A stretch of 7,133 nucleotides of DNA, from contig FR900110.1 of the NCBI GenBank assembly GCA_000437755.1, forward strand, positions 28,058 to 35,190. Direction: 5' to 3'. A model generated the notes under the pieces. That model did no database searches. It had not been told where the DNA came from and saw only the letters and a program-made list of their open reading frames with translations. This DNA is from Roseburia sp. CAG:303 (GTDB lineage Bacteria; Bacillota; Clostridia; Lachnospirales; Lachnospiraceae). Every line of letters begins with the position of its first letter. Positions within the stretch are counted from its first letter, which is position 1. A program made the translations under genes and the position numbers. Positions 1 through 6,163 of this stretch are shown here, one piece after another.

Positions 1-1423
1 TCTCCAGACGATATGCAAGGGACAGAAGTGCACCCTGATCCGTATGATCTGCCGGTAAAACATCTGTCACTTCCGGCTCGCCTTTGGTAATTGTTCCCGT
101 TTTGTCCAGTGCTACCATCTTCGCTTTTCCGGTTTCCTCCAGTGCCACGGCATTTTTAAACAGTATACCGTTTTTTGCCCCCATACCGTTTCCTACCATG
201 ATGGCAACAGGTGTAGCAAGCCCAAGTGCACACGGGCAGCTGATAACCAGTACGGACACGCCTCTTGCCAGTGCAAATCCCGTATCTTTTCCGGCAAGGA
301 GCCATACAATAATGGTAATAACCGCCAGAACGATAACCGTAGGAACGAATACATAGGACACCTTATCCGCAGCCTTTGCAATCGGCGCTTTCGTTGCCGA
401 TGCGTCCCTTACCATTTTGATAATTTTAGACAATGCCGTATCTTCCCCGACTCTTACTGCCTGACATTTCAGATAACCATAGTCGTTCAGTGTTGCTGCA
501 GAAACCATATCGCCCGGCTGCTTATCCACCGGAATACTTTCGCCTGTCAGTGCGGATTCATTCAATGCACTGCTGCCTTCCAGAATCGTTCCGTCCACCG
601 GAACACTTTCTCCCGGACGTACCGCAAAAATATCGCCCGGCTTTACCTGCTCAATGCTTACAACCGTTTCCACACCATCTTTAATCAGTACTGCCGTTTT
701 CGGTGCAAGCTTCATCAGATTCTTTAACGCATCCGTCGTTCTTCCTTTGGAATAAGATTCCAGCATTTTACCCAGGGTAATCAGGGTAAGAATCATTGCC
801 GCAGATTCAAAATAAAATTCATGCATATAATGCATGGCATGTTCCATATCGGTCTTTACCACCGCATCCGTCATAGCCAGCAATGCATATACACTATAGC
901 CAAAAGAGGCCCCGGAACCGAGTGCTACCAGAGTATCCATGTTCGGTGATAAATGGAGTGCACTCATGACTCCGCTGATAAAGAACTTCTGGTTAATAAC
1001 CATAATCGCTATGGTAAAAAGCATCTCAAGAATACCGATTGCAAGATGATTCTCTGCCAGAACAGCCGGAAGCGGCCAGTCCCACATGGTATATCCCATA
1101 GAAACATACATCAGTGGAATGAGCAAAACCAGTGATGCAATCAGTCTGTTACGCAGTGTAATAGTTTCTTTTGACTGAAACTGCTCCTCTTGACTCTCCG
1201 TTTCTGTGTCCTGTGTATTTTTATCAGCTTTCAATGATGCTCCATATCCGGCATGGCTGACTGCCGCAATAATTTCTTTTGGTGCTGCCGTACCTTCCAC
1301 CGTCATGGAATTTGTCAGCAGGCTGACCGCTACGGAATCCACACCATCCACCTTCGATACTGCTTTCTCTACATGTGCACTGCAGGCAGCACAGCTCATT
1401 CCTGTTACTTTATATTCCTGCAT
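1..1423 (-). CDS. copA: Copper-exporting P1B-type ATPase CopA, 3' end cut by window edge
   Basis: This protein pumps Cu(I) out of the cytoplasm at the cost of ATP and sits in the membrane. About 474 residues are visible and no stop is reached, so the rest of the P and N domains and the last membrane helices lie to the left of the window. In order there is one N-terminal HMA metal-binding domain with GMSCAAC (Cys11, Cys14), a variable linker of about residues 65-90, membrane segments starting near residue 92, the actuator-domain TGES loop at 293-296, the transport motif CPC at 396-398 (positions 230-238), and the phosphorylation motif DKTGT with Asp440 (positions 104-106). CPC together with the Cys-x-x-Cys HMA domain indicates copper rather than zinc or cadmium; silver is possible. 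A Met/His-rich stretch lies at about 193-204. The start has a good ribosome site (GGAG at 1430-1433, 6-nt spacing). It begins 23 nt after the csoR stop with no promoter between them, so it is cotranscribed with csoR. Confidence 0.96.
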   Translation of the reverse strand, partial: MQEYKVTGMSCAACSAHVEKAVSKVDGVDSVAVSLLTNSMTVEGTAAPKEIIAAVSHAGYGASLKADKNTQDTETESQEEQFQSKETITLRNRLIASLVLLIPLMYVSMGYTMWDWPLPAVLAENHLAIGILEMLFTIAIMVINQKFFISGVMSALHLSPNMDTLVALGSGASFGYSVYALLAMTDAVVKTDMEHAMHYMHEFYFESAAMILTLITLGKMLESYSKGRTTDALKNLMKLAPKTAVLIKDGVETVVSIEQVKPGDIFAVRPGESVPVDGTILEGSSALNESALTGESIPVDKQPGDMVSAATLNDYGYLKCQAVRVGEDTALSKIIKMVRDASATKAPIAKAADKVSYVFVPTVIVLAVITIIVWLLAGKDTGFALARGVSVLVISCPCALGLATPVAIMVGNGMGAKNGILFKNAVALEETGKAKMVALDKTGTITKGEPEVTDVLPADHTDQGALLSLAYRLE

Positions 1424-1446
1424 TTCTAACTCCTTTCTTTCACATC

Positions 1447-1755
1447 CTACTTCATCAACTTCTGAAGCAAGGCTGTCAGTTCATCTATTACTTCATCATT
1501 TCCTTCACGGATATCTTTTGCCACACAGGTCTTGATATGATTTGTCAGCAATACTTTGTTAAAACTGTTCAGTGCCGCATTCACAGCAGCCACCTGCGTA
1601 ATAATATCCACACAGTACGCATCTTCCTCAACCATTCTCTTGATTCCCCTGACCTGACCTTCAATCCGGCTGAGCCTGTTCAGCATATCTTTATATTCTT
1701 TCTCTGTCCGCTCCTTTGTCTTGTGTCCATGACAACAACAGTTCATATCATCCAT
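1447..1755 (-). CDS. csoR: CsoR-family copper-sensing transcriptional repressor
   Basis: This 102-residue all-helical DUF156/CsoR-family repressor binds operator DNA as the apo form and releases it when Cu(I) binds. The metal-site fingerprint is complete: Cys48, His73 and Cys77. The spacing (25 and 4 residues) matches the Cys36-His61-Cys65 ligands of Mycobacterium tuberculosis CsoR, and Tyr47 precedes the first Cys as it does there. The family's DNA-contacting helix is recognisable as RLSRIEGQVRGI at residues 27-38. The N-terminus carries an extra Cys/His cluster (CCCHGH, residues 6-11) that is not part of the canonical site. The start is fixed by an in-frame stop just upstream and by AAGGAGG at 1767-1773, with a rather long 11-nt spacing. 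It is the first gene of the operon with copA. A CsoR-type palindrome lies in its promoter, so autoregulation is expected. The sister sensors RcnR and FrmR lack this exact Cys-His-Cys pattern, which favours copper. Confidence 0.95.
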   Translation of the reverse strand: MDDMNCCCHGHKTKERTEKEYKDMLNRLSRIEGQVRGIKRMVEEDAYCVDIITQVAAVNAALNSFNKVLLTNHIKTCVAKDIREGNDEVIDELTALLQKLMK

Positions 1756-1788
1756 TTTCTAGTCTGCCTCCTTTTTCTGTTTTTATGC

Positions 1789-1817
1789 ATTATATACCCC
1801 CTAAGGGTATATGTCAA
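1789..1817 (-). promoter_or_regulatory. Consensus sigma-A promoter of the csoR-copA operon
   Basis: On the minus strand, TTGACA (1812-1817) and TATAAT (1789-1794) are separated by exactly 17 bp. Both hexamers are perfect matches to the housekeeping consensus. Transcription should start near 1782, giving a leader of about 26 nt before the csoR start codon. The DNA upstream of the -35 box (1818-1860) is very A/T-rich and could act as an UP element. A promoter this strong fits a gene pair held off by a repressor. Confidence 0.9.
1792..1812. promoter_or_regulatory. CsoR operator palindrome inside the csoR promoter
   Basis: There is a perfect inverted repeat, ATATACCC-N5-GGGTATAT, with 8-bp arms at 1792-1799 and 1805-1812. 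The TACCC...GGGTA core is the form known for copper CsoR operators. It fills the 17-bp promoter spacer and touches both hexamers, so bound apo-CsoR would exclude RNA polymerase. The assignment to CsoR is an inference from the motif and from the adjacent csoR gene. Confidence 0.88.
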
Positions 1818-1881
1818 GAAAAATCTATATTTTGTTAATGTAAAATTTTAAAAAATAAGTGTGTTCATTTTGATAATAACG

Positions 1882-1890
1882 TGTTATAAT
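1882..1890 (+). promoter_or_regulatory. Extended -10 promoter of the chemoreceptor gene
   Basis: TGTTATAAT matches the extended -10 pattern TGnTATAAT, with TATAAT at 1885-1890. The hexamer 17 bp upstream, TGTTCA at 1862-1867, is a poor -35 box (3 of 6 matches), which fits a promoter that relies on the extended -10. The distance to the start codon at 1923 gives a leader of about 25 nt. A short inverted repeat, ATAAC-GT-GTTAT (1876-1887), overlaps the -10 box. Confidence 0.6.
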
Positions 1891-1922
1891 ACGATATCAT
1901 TAAGAACAGGAGAAAATTACAT

Positions 1923-3653
1923 ATGCGAAAAAAAATAGGTATTAAAGTCGTAGCAAGCATGCTTGTTCTGACTGTCGTATTTCTGATTACCATTAGCCTT
2001 AATTCAAGTTCCGTAAATGAACTTTCAAAATCGGCAAAGCTTATTTCGGATCAATATTTAAGTCTCGAGACATACAGCAGCACGCTGGTAAAAAATAATC
2101 AGACATGCAAACTCAACAGTAACCTTATTGTATTAAGCACCAGTGCAAGTACATCATCAAGTCTTGCAAGTTCTGCAGCTCAGATTATTGCCAATGTTCA
2201 GATGACCAAGACAACGATGCTGAAACTGTGTCAGAAAATTGGAAATGATGATTTGACGAAAGCATTCCAGGATTATTATGATTCCCTGACCGATATGACA
2301 AATGCTTTCCAGAGTGTTGCAGATTTCTATCTTGCCGGAAAATATGATGAAGCACTGGCAAAGAATAATGAAATCTACACCCTTTCCACTACAGTAACTA
2401 AATATGAAAATGCTTATGAAGACTGTCTGAGTGAAAATGTAGAAGCAATTACTTCCAAAGTACACTCACAGATCAAACATACCACAGTAATCACAAATTC
2501 CATGGTCGTTGTATTCATCATATTTGCTATCTGTTCTGGGCTCTATCTTGCCATTACTATTGTTTATCCGGCGAGAAATGCCAATAAACAGTTAAAGAAG
2601 ATTACTACGGATATTAACAATAACAGCGGTGACCTGACACAGAGAATAAAAGTCCGCAGCAAAGATGAAGTCGGACAGCTTGTCAGCGGTATCAATGTAT
2701 TTATGACAGAATTGCAAAGCATCATGAAAAAGATTCAGTCCGAATCCCTCTCTATGATCAATTCGGCAGAAACCATGCAGAACGGAGTCAACAATTCAAA
2801 CGAAAATGCAAACTCCGTATCTGCTTCTATGGAAGAATTAGCCGCTACCATGCAGGAAGTTGCAGCCACGGTCGATCAGATTACGACAAACGCACAAACA
2901 GTCCTTGCCTCCGCAACCGAGATGTGGGAGAATGCCGGAAATGGTGTAAGCCTCGCACTTGACATTAAAAACCGTGCAAGTGAAATCAGTGAAAAAACTG
3001 CTGCCAATATGGATTCTGCCACGAAAATGGTGGCAGAACGTAAAGTCGTTCTGAAAGAATCCATTGAAAACAGCCGGAATGCAGAAAAGATTGCTGACTT
3101 TGTAGAACAGATTCTGAACATCACAAACCAGACCAACCTGCTTGCACTGAATGCTTCTATCGAAGCCGCAAGAGCCGGAGATGCCGGACGGGGATTTGCC
3201 GTAGTTGCAGAACAGATTCGTGTGCTTGCCGATGACAGCCGTGCTGCTGCCACAAATATCCAGGCACTCAGTAATGTCGTAATTGATTCCGTAAATACAC
3301 TCAGTGACAATGCGGATGAAATGCTTAACTTTGTAAGCACTGATATCTTAAATGATTTCAGCGAATTTGTAGATATCGCTGCATGTTACAGCCAGGATGC
3401 AGATAAAGTAGAACATATCATGAACCGTTTCAATGAGAATGCACAGGAACTGGAAGAAACCATGTCCAATATTACGGATGGTATCGATGGCATTAATACT
3501 GCCGTGGATGAAAGTGCCAAAGGTGTGGCAGATGCTTCGGAAAACACCACTACACTGGTAAATGCCCTTGCGCTGATTAAGACAGAAGCGGATGGAAACC
3601 AGCATATTGCTGAACTGTTATCCGACGAAGTAAAGAAGTTTAAACAGATATAA
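1923..3653 (+). CDS. Transmembrane methyl-accepting chemotaxis protein
   Basis: This 576-residue chemoreceptor would sense a ligand outside the cell and control CheA through CheW. It has a short cytoplasmic start, TM1 at about 8-26, an extracytoplasmic and probably helical-bundle sensor domain at about 28-187 (no known ligand motif recognised), TM2 at about 192-214, a HAMP domain at about 215-268 beginning after Pro216, and a long coiled-coil signalling domain. The hairpin tip, about residues 399-440, is strongly conserved: QTNLLALNASIEAARAG followed by GRGFAVVAEQIRVLAD. A consensus methylation site is visible around Glu304-Glu305 (SASMEELAAT). There is no C-terminal CheR/CheB-tethering pentapeptide; the protein ends KKFKQI. 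The ribosome site is AGGAG at 1908-1912 with 10-nt spacing. No other chemotaxis gene is nearby, so it is a stand-alone receptor. It is transcribed divergently from the copper operon, and I see no evidence that it senses copper. Confidence 0.95.
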   Translation: MRKKIGIKVVASMLVLTVVFLITISLNSSSVNELSKSAKLISDQYLSLETYSSTLVKNNQTCKLNSNLIVLSTSASTSSSLASSAAQIIANVQMTKTTMLKLCQKIGNDDLTKAFQDYYDSLTDMTNAFQSVADFYLAGKYDEALAKNNEIYTLSTTVTKYENAYEDCLSENVEAITSKVHSQIKHTTVITNSMVVVFIIFAICSGLYLAITIVYPARNANKQLKKITTDINNNSGDLTQRIKVRSKDEVGQLVSGINVFMTELQSIMKKIQSESLSMINSAETMQNGVNNSNENANSVSASMEELAATMQEVAATVDQITTNAQTVLASATEMWENAGNGVSLALDIKNRASEISEKTAANMDSATKMVAERKVVLKESIENSRNAEKIADFVEQILNITNQTNLLALNASIEAARAGDAGRGFAVVAEQIRVLADDSRAAATNIQALSNVVIDSVNTLSDNADEMLNFVSTDILNDFSEFVDIAACYSQDADKVEHIMNRFNENAQELEETMSNITDGIDGINTAVDESAKGVADASENTTTLVNALALIKTEADGNQHIAELLSDEVKKFKQI

Positions 3654-3669
3654 CATAAATTCTAATATA

Positions 3670-3716
3670 AAAGCAAAAAAGGAATGGAAACAATGTTTCC
3701 ATTCCCTTTTTGCTTT
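3670..3716. terminator. Long bidirectional terminator hairpin between convergent genes
   Basis: Arms at 3670-3691 and 3695-3716 pair over 22 positions with one A-C mismatch, closing on the 3-nt loop AAT. The A-rich left foot and T-rich right foot give a run of U residues at the end of the transcript in either direction. It lies 16 nt after the chemoreceptor stop and 14 nt beyond the stop of the convergent DUF308 gene, so it probably ends both transcripts. Confidence 0.9.
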
Positions 3717-3730
3717 TACAAACCGTTATC

Positions 3731-4354
3731 TTAATAGTCATCATCCAGATCTTCTGCATATCCGTCAATGACAGAACGCTGGTTCTTCGTTACTGCTCTT
3801 TTAATCGTCTTAACTGTTCTTACAATATATCCAATCACTACAAGATCAGATATACCATCTGCAATCAGGATACATCCTAAGAATACCATCAATACAGCAT
3901 TGGTTTCAAATGGATTTACAATGGCAATGACACCAAGCACAATCATTAACACGGCTGTTACCATAACCCAGATCCAGCCGCCTGCCTTGATTCTTCCAAG
4001 GTCGATGGCATACTGAATCTTCAGGACACCGTCAATCAGCATAATAATGCCAAATGCCATGGTCACAAACTTTGCAAGCACATCCGGCTTTGCTATAATG
4101 GCAATTCCGATAATCAGCAAAGTTGCACCCTGTACCAGTCCATAAGAGCCAAATACTTCCATGCTGTCCACCTTAAAATGTGCAACCAGACGGATTAATC
4201 CCCAGATGCACGCCACAATTCCCGTTGCATAGCAGATTATTCTGGCAGATGACTCCGGAAATGCAATAAACAGCACTCCGATTAAAATTAATGATAATGC
4301 AAGAAATATGATTTCCCGCTGAAACCGGTTAATCGCCTGTTTTATTTCTTTCAT
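3731..4354 (-). CDS. DUF308/HdeD-like six-helix membrane protein
   Basis: This integral membrane protein of 207 residues has about six hydrophobic helices (near residues 15-32, 39-59, 69-88, 94-112, 127-146 and 152-177) and an acidic tail ending DLDDDY. The chain is three copies of a helical hairpin. A Pro at 33, 90 and 148 and a Gly at 52, 109 and 167 recur every 57-58 residues, and DG precedes the third helix pair in repeats two and three. This is the pattern of the DUF308 short-repeat family that includes HdeD. HdeD is linked to acid resistance in E. coli, but the role here is unknown. I place the start at 4354 because AAAGGA at 4364-4369 is 9 nt from it. The ATG three codons upstream (4361-4363) directly abuts that site and would be poorly initiated. 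It has its own consensus promoter and is probably monocistronic. Confidence 0.88.
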   Translation of the reverse strand: MKEIKQAINRFQREIIFLALSLILIGVLFIAFPESSARIICYATGIVACIWGLIRLVAHFKVDSMEVFGSYGLVQGATLLIIGIAIIAKPDVLAKFVTMAFGIIMLIDGVLKIQYAIDLGRIKAGGWIWVMVTAVLMIVLGVIAIVNPFETNAVLMVFLGCILIADGISDLVVIGYIVRTVKTIKRAVTKNQRSVIDGYAEDLDDDY

Positions 4355-4363
4355 ATAGATCAT

Positions 4364-4369
4364 TCCTTT
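4364..4369 (-). promoter_or_regulatory. Ribosome binding site that sets the DUF308 gene start
   Basis: On the minus strand this reads AAAGGA. The gap to the ATG at 4352-4354 is 9 nt, a normal distance. The gap to the in-frame ATG at 4361-4363 is zero, so the downstream ATG is the likely start. Confidence 0.65.
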
Positions 4370-4400
4370 CTGTTTTTCATTTATTCATTTGTATTACTTA

Positions 4401-4429
4401 ATTATACTGAAACGAAAATCATCTGTCAA
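4401..4429 (-). promoter_or_regulatory. Consensus sigma-A promoter of the DUF308 gene
   Basis: TTGACA (4424-4429) and TATAAT (4401-4406) are perfect hexamers 17 bp apart on the minus strand. The expected start near 4394 gives a leader of about 40 nt. The -35 box begins one base after the stop codon of the upstream gene (4431-4433), so the two transcription units are packed with no room for a terminator between them. Confidence 0.88.
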
Positions 4430-4430
4430 C

Positions 4431-5588
4431 TTAATCGGATATTTTCTTCTCATCATAAGTATCGAGAAAATGATGTTTTACACCGCCCTGTTTATACGCG
4501 ATCACGGTGCTGAGATTTACATTTTCCACACTCCGGAAAATATTTCCTTCCACAAACGGATTGGTCTCTTTCATTTCCTTAATCAGCTGCTTAATCTCCT
4601 GACGTTTGGATTTATTGCTTCCATCACTGTTACAGGTCGTACAGGTATCCGTAAACCGGCAGGCACACTGAATAAACCCGAGGTTATTATAATCTCTCCA
4701 TTCCTTAATGCTGTCCTCTCTGACAAGATATAACGGACGAATCAGCTCCATGCCTTCAAAATTCGTACTATGCAGCTTCGGCATCATGGTCTGTACCTGC
4801 GCACCGTACAACATTCCCATCAGAATAGTTTCGATTACATCATCGTAATGATGACCGAGTGCAATCTTATTGCAGCCAAGCTCCTTTGCCTTATTGTACA
4901 GATGACCTCTTCGCATTCTGGCACAGAGATAGCATGGTGACTTCTCCACATTGTATACGGAATCAAAAATATCCGTTTCAAAAATCGTAATCGGGATATG
5001 CAGTTTCTTTGCATTTTTCTTGATAATCTCCAGATTTTCCGGACTATATCCCGGATTCATCACCAGAAATGTCAATTCAAATGAAACCTTATTATGCAGT
5101 TTTAATTCCTGGAAAAGCTTTGCCATCAGCATTGAATCCTTTCCGCCGGAAATACAGACGGCTATCTTATCGCCTTCTTTTACCAGTTCATATTCCTTCA
5201 CTGCCTTTGTAAATTTACACCAGATGCTTTTGCGGAATCTCTTTCTAAGACTTTCTTCCACATCCAGATGATAAGTATCCTCTTCCTCCTCTTTGCTGCT
5301 CCGTTCCAAAAGCCAGGCAAGATATCCTCCCTTCAGTCCGACTGCATCAATGCCCTGTTCACACAGCCATTCCACAAGGTCCACACTCTTTTCTCCGCGC
5401 TTACAGTAAATCACTACCTTCTTCCCTGCAAACTGCTCCACATCCGCACGAATTGCATCTTCCGGAATATTTACCGCCTCCGGCAGATGTCCATATGCAT
5501 AAGACATATCATCCCTCATATCCACAAGCATATAAGAATTGTCATATGCCGCAAGCTCCTGAACTGATATTTCCCTGTTTTCCATCAT
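4431..5588 (-). CDS. Rhodanese-TtcA fusion: PP-loop tRNA sulfurtransferase-like protein
   Basis: This two-domain cytoplasmic enzyme has 385 residues. Residues 1 to about 100 form a rhodanese domain with the active-site loop CKRGEKS (Cys62), able to carry sulfur as a persulfide. Residues from about 115 form a TtcA-type ATP-pyrophosphatase with the PP-loop SGGKDS (147-152), a Cys-x-x-Cys at 219/222 and the GHHYDDVIET motif near 245. A Cys-rich segment with Cys308, 310, 316 and 319 follows; CTTCNS here resembles the C-terminal cysteine site that helps hold the Fe-S cluster in TtcA. E. coli TtcA makes 2-thiocytidine at tRNA position 32. Whether that is the product here is not shown, because PP-loop relatives thiolate other positions. 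The fusion suggests the rhodanese feeds sulfur directly to the thiolation site. The start is set at the ATG at 5588 by AAAGGA with 6-nt spacing. The longer frame opening at TTG 5645 is rejected because it contains the promoter. Confidence 0.9.
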   Translation of the reverse strand: MMENREISVQELAAYDNSYMLVDMRDDMSYAYGHLPEAVNIPEDAIRADVEQFAGKKVVIYCKRGEKSVDLVEWLCEQGIDAVGLKGGYLAWLLERSSKEEEEDTYHLDVEESLRKRFRKSIWCKFTKAVKEYELVKEGDKIAVCISGGKDSMLMAKLFQELKLHNKVSFELTFLVMNPGYSPENLEIIKKNAKKLHIPITIFETDIFDSVYNVEKSPCYLCARMRRGHLYNKAKELGCNKIALGHHYDDVIETILMGMLYGAQVQTMMPKLHSTNFEGMELIRPLYLVREDSIKEWRDYNNLGFIQCACRFTDTCTTCNSDGSNKSKRQEIKQLIKEMKETNPFVEGNIFRSVENVNLSTVIAYKQGGVKHHFLDTYDEKKISD

Positions 5589-5594
5589 TTGTTT

Positions 5595-5600
5595 TCCTTT
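5595..5600 (-). promoter_or_regulatory. Ribosome binding site that sets the rhodanese-TtcA start
   Basis: On the minus strand this reads AAAGGA, 6 nt before the ATG at 5586-5588. A second ATG follows immediately (5583-5585), so the protein begins Met-Met or Met-Glu. No comparable site precedes the upstream TTG (5643-5645). Confidence 0.75.
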
Positions 5601-5616
5601 CTGTCGTAATGCTATT

Positions 5617-5645
5617 ATTATACCCATATTTTTTTCCGCTTTCAA
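5617..5645 (-). promoter_or_regulatory. Sigma-A promoter of the rhodanese-TtcA gene
   Basis: On the minus strand, TTGAAA (5640-5645) and TATAAT (5617-5622) are 17 bp apart. The -10 box is perfect and the -35 box has one mismatch. Transcription should begin near 5610, leaving a leader of only about 22 nt. Both boxes fall inside the longest open frame, which shows that its first codons are not translated. Confidence 0.85.
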
Positions 5646-5760
5646 CTAATTTTTTCTTCTGATATACCAGACAAAATGTATTTTATCACTAATATTTTTA
5701 TACTTTTACATAGTTATCCGATTAGAAAATTAAATTATACAATAGGGAATAAATGTTGCG

Positions 5761-5766
5761 AAAGGA
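5761..5766 (+). promoter_or_regulatory. Ribosome binding site favouring the 5777 start of the XRE gene
   Basis: AAAGGA lies 10 nt before the ATG at 5777. The alternative ATG at 5753 has AGGGA only 4 nt away. A weak -10-like TATACA at 5736-5741 would place the transcript start near 5748, almost on the 5753 codon, which also favours 5777. The evidence is modest. Confidence 0.5.
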
Positions 5767-5776
5767 TTCCATTATT

Positions 5777-6106
5777 ATGAAAGAATTAAACTTCACCGAT
5801 ATCAGCCGTCGCTTAAAAGAAATCCGCCTCTCTAAAGGACTTACCCAGGAATATGTTGCCAATATCGCAGATGTAAATACCAGCCACATCAGTAATATTG
5901 AAAACAACCGGGTAAAAGTATCTCTCAGTACGCTTGTCCAGATGTGCAATGCACTGGATGTCACGGTAGATTATATTCTTGCCAATGACTATGATGATAC
6001 TTCCTCTGTTCTTGATCAGGAAATTTTAAAAGAATTAAAGAACTGTACCCCGGCGAAAAAAGAACAAATCTTAAAAATCATTCACATTCTGAATGAAACA
6101 GACTAA
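5777..6106 (+). CDS. Small XRE-family helix-turn-helix regulator
   Basis: This 109-residue cytoplasmic DNA-binding protein begins MKELNFTD. Residues about 10-70 form a Cro/C1-type HTH domain. The GLTQEYVANIADV segment gives the first helix and turn, TSHISNIENNRVKVS gives the recognition helix and the following loop, and LVQMCNALDVTVDYIL closes the domain. The remaining 35 or so residues are helical and charged, with no ligand or peptidase domain, and may serve for dimerisation. Its targets are unknown. It stands alone between a divergent tRNA-thiolation-like gene and a convergent small gene, and nothing nearby suggests a toxin-antitoxin or phage role. Starting at the in-frame ATG at 5753 would add eight residues. 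Single-domain XRE proteins of this kind are common in Clostridia chromosomes. Confidence 0.88.
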   Translation: MKELNFTDISRRLKEIRLSKGLTQEYVANIADVNTSHISNIENNRVKVSLSTLVQMCNALDVTVDYILANDYDDTSSVLDQEILKELKNCTPAKKEQILKIIHILNETD

Positions 6107-6130
6107 ACCTGTATGTTTACTGTACCATTT

Positions 6131-6163
6131 ATGGAGAGGCTATGAGTCCTCTCCATTTTCTTT
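6131..6163 (+). terminator. Intrinsic terminator of the XRE gene
   Basis: A 9-bp perfect stem (ATGGAGAGG at 6131-6139 with CCTCTCCAT at 6148-6156) encloses an 8-nt loop and is followed by TTTTCTTT (6156-6163). It starts 24 nt after the XRE stop. It lacks a U-run in the opposite direction, so it works on the plus strand only. Its right arm and loop overlap the last codons of the convergent gene. Confidence 0.85.

Noticed and set aside
84..684. Plus-strand open frames at 84-356 and 433-684
   Set aside because: They lie entirely opposite the well-supported copA coding sequence, have no recognisable protein features and no ribosome site, and are antisense shadows.
1206..1851. Plus-strand frames at 1206-1535 and 1375-1851, opposite the copA start and csoR
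   Set aside because: Both are antisense to recognised genes. The longer one even runs across the csoR promoter and operator, and neither resembles a known protein.
1871..1897. Possible flagellar sigma-D promoter for the chemoreceptor, with ACGATAT at 1891-1897
   Set aside because: The -10-like part is good, but no TAAA-type -35 element lies 14-16 bp upstream. The extended -10 sigma-A reading is better, though it is not excluded that both are used.
2157..3605. Minus-strand frames at 2157-2465, 2876-3340 and 3348-3605 inside the chemoreceptor gene
   Set aside because: The chemoreceptor reading is unambiguous on the plus strand. These frames are Ser/Ala-rich shadows of its codons.
4355..4363. 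Upstream ATG (4361-4363) as start of the DUF308 gene
   Set aside because: It directly abuts the AAAGGA site with no spacing, whereas the ATG at 4352-4354 has a normal 9-nt spacing.
5673..5684. Short inverted repeat AAAAT-GT-ATTTT between the rhodanese-TtcA and XRE genes
   Set aside because: It is all A/T with 5-bp arms in a very A/T-rich stretch and not aligned with a promoter box, so chance is a sufficient explanation.
5714..5741. Promoter for the XRE gene (TTATCC at 5714-5719, TATACA at 5736-5741)
   Set aside because: Spacing of 16 bp is acceptable, but the matches are only 3 of 6 and 4 of 6. This is too weak to list as a feature.
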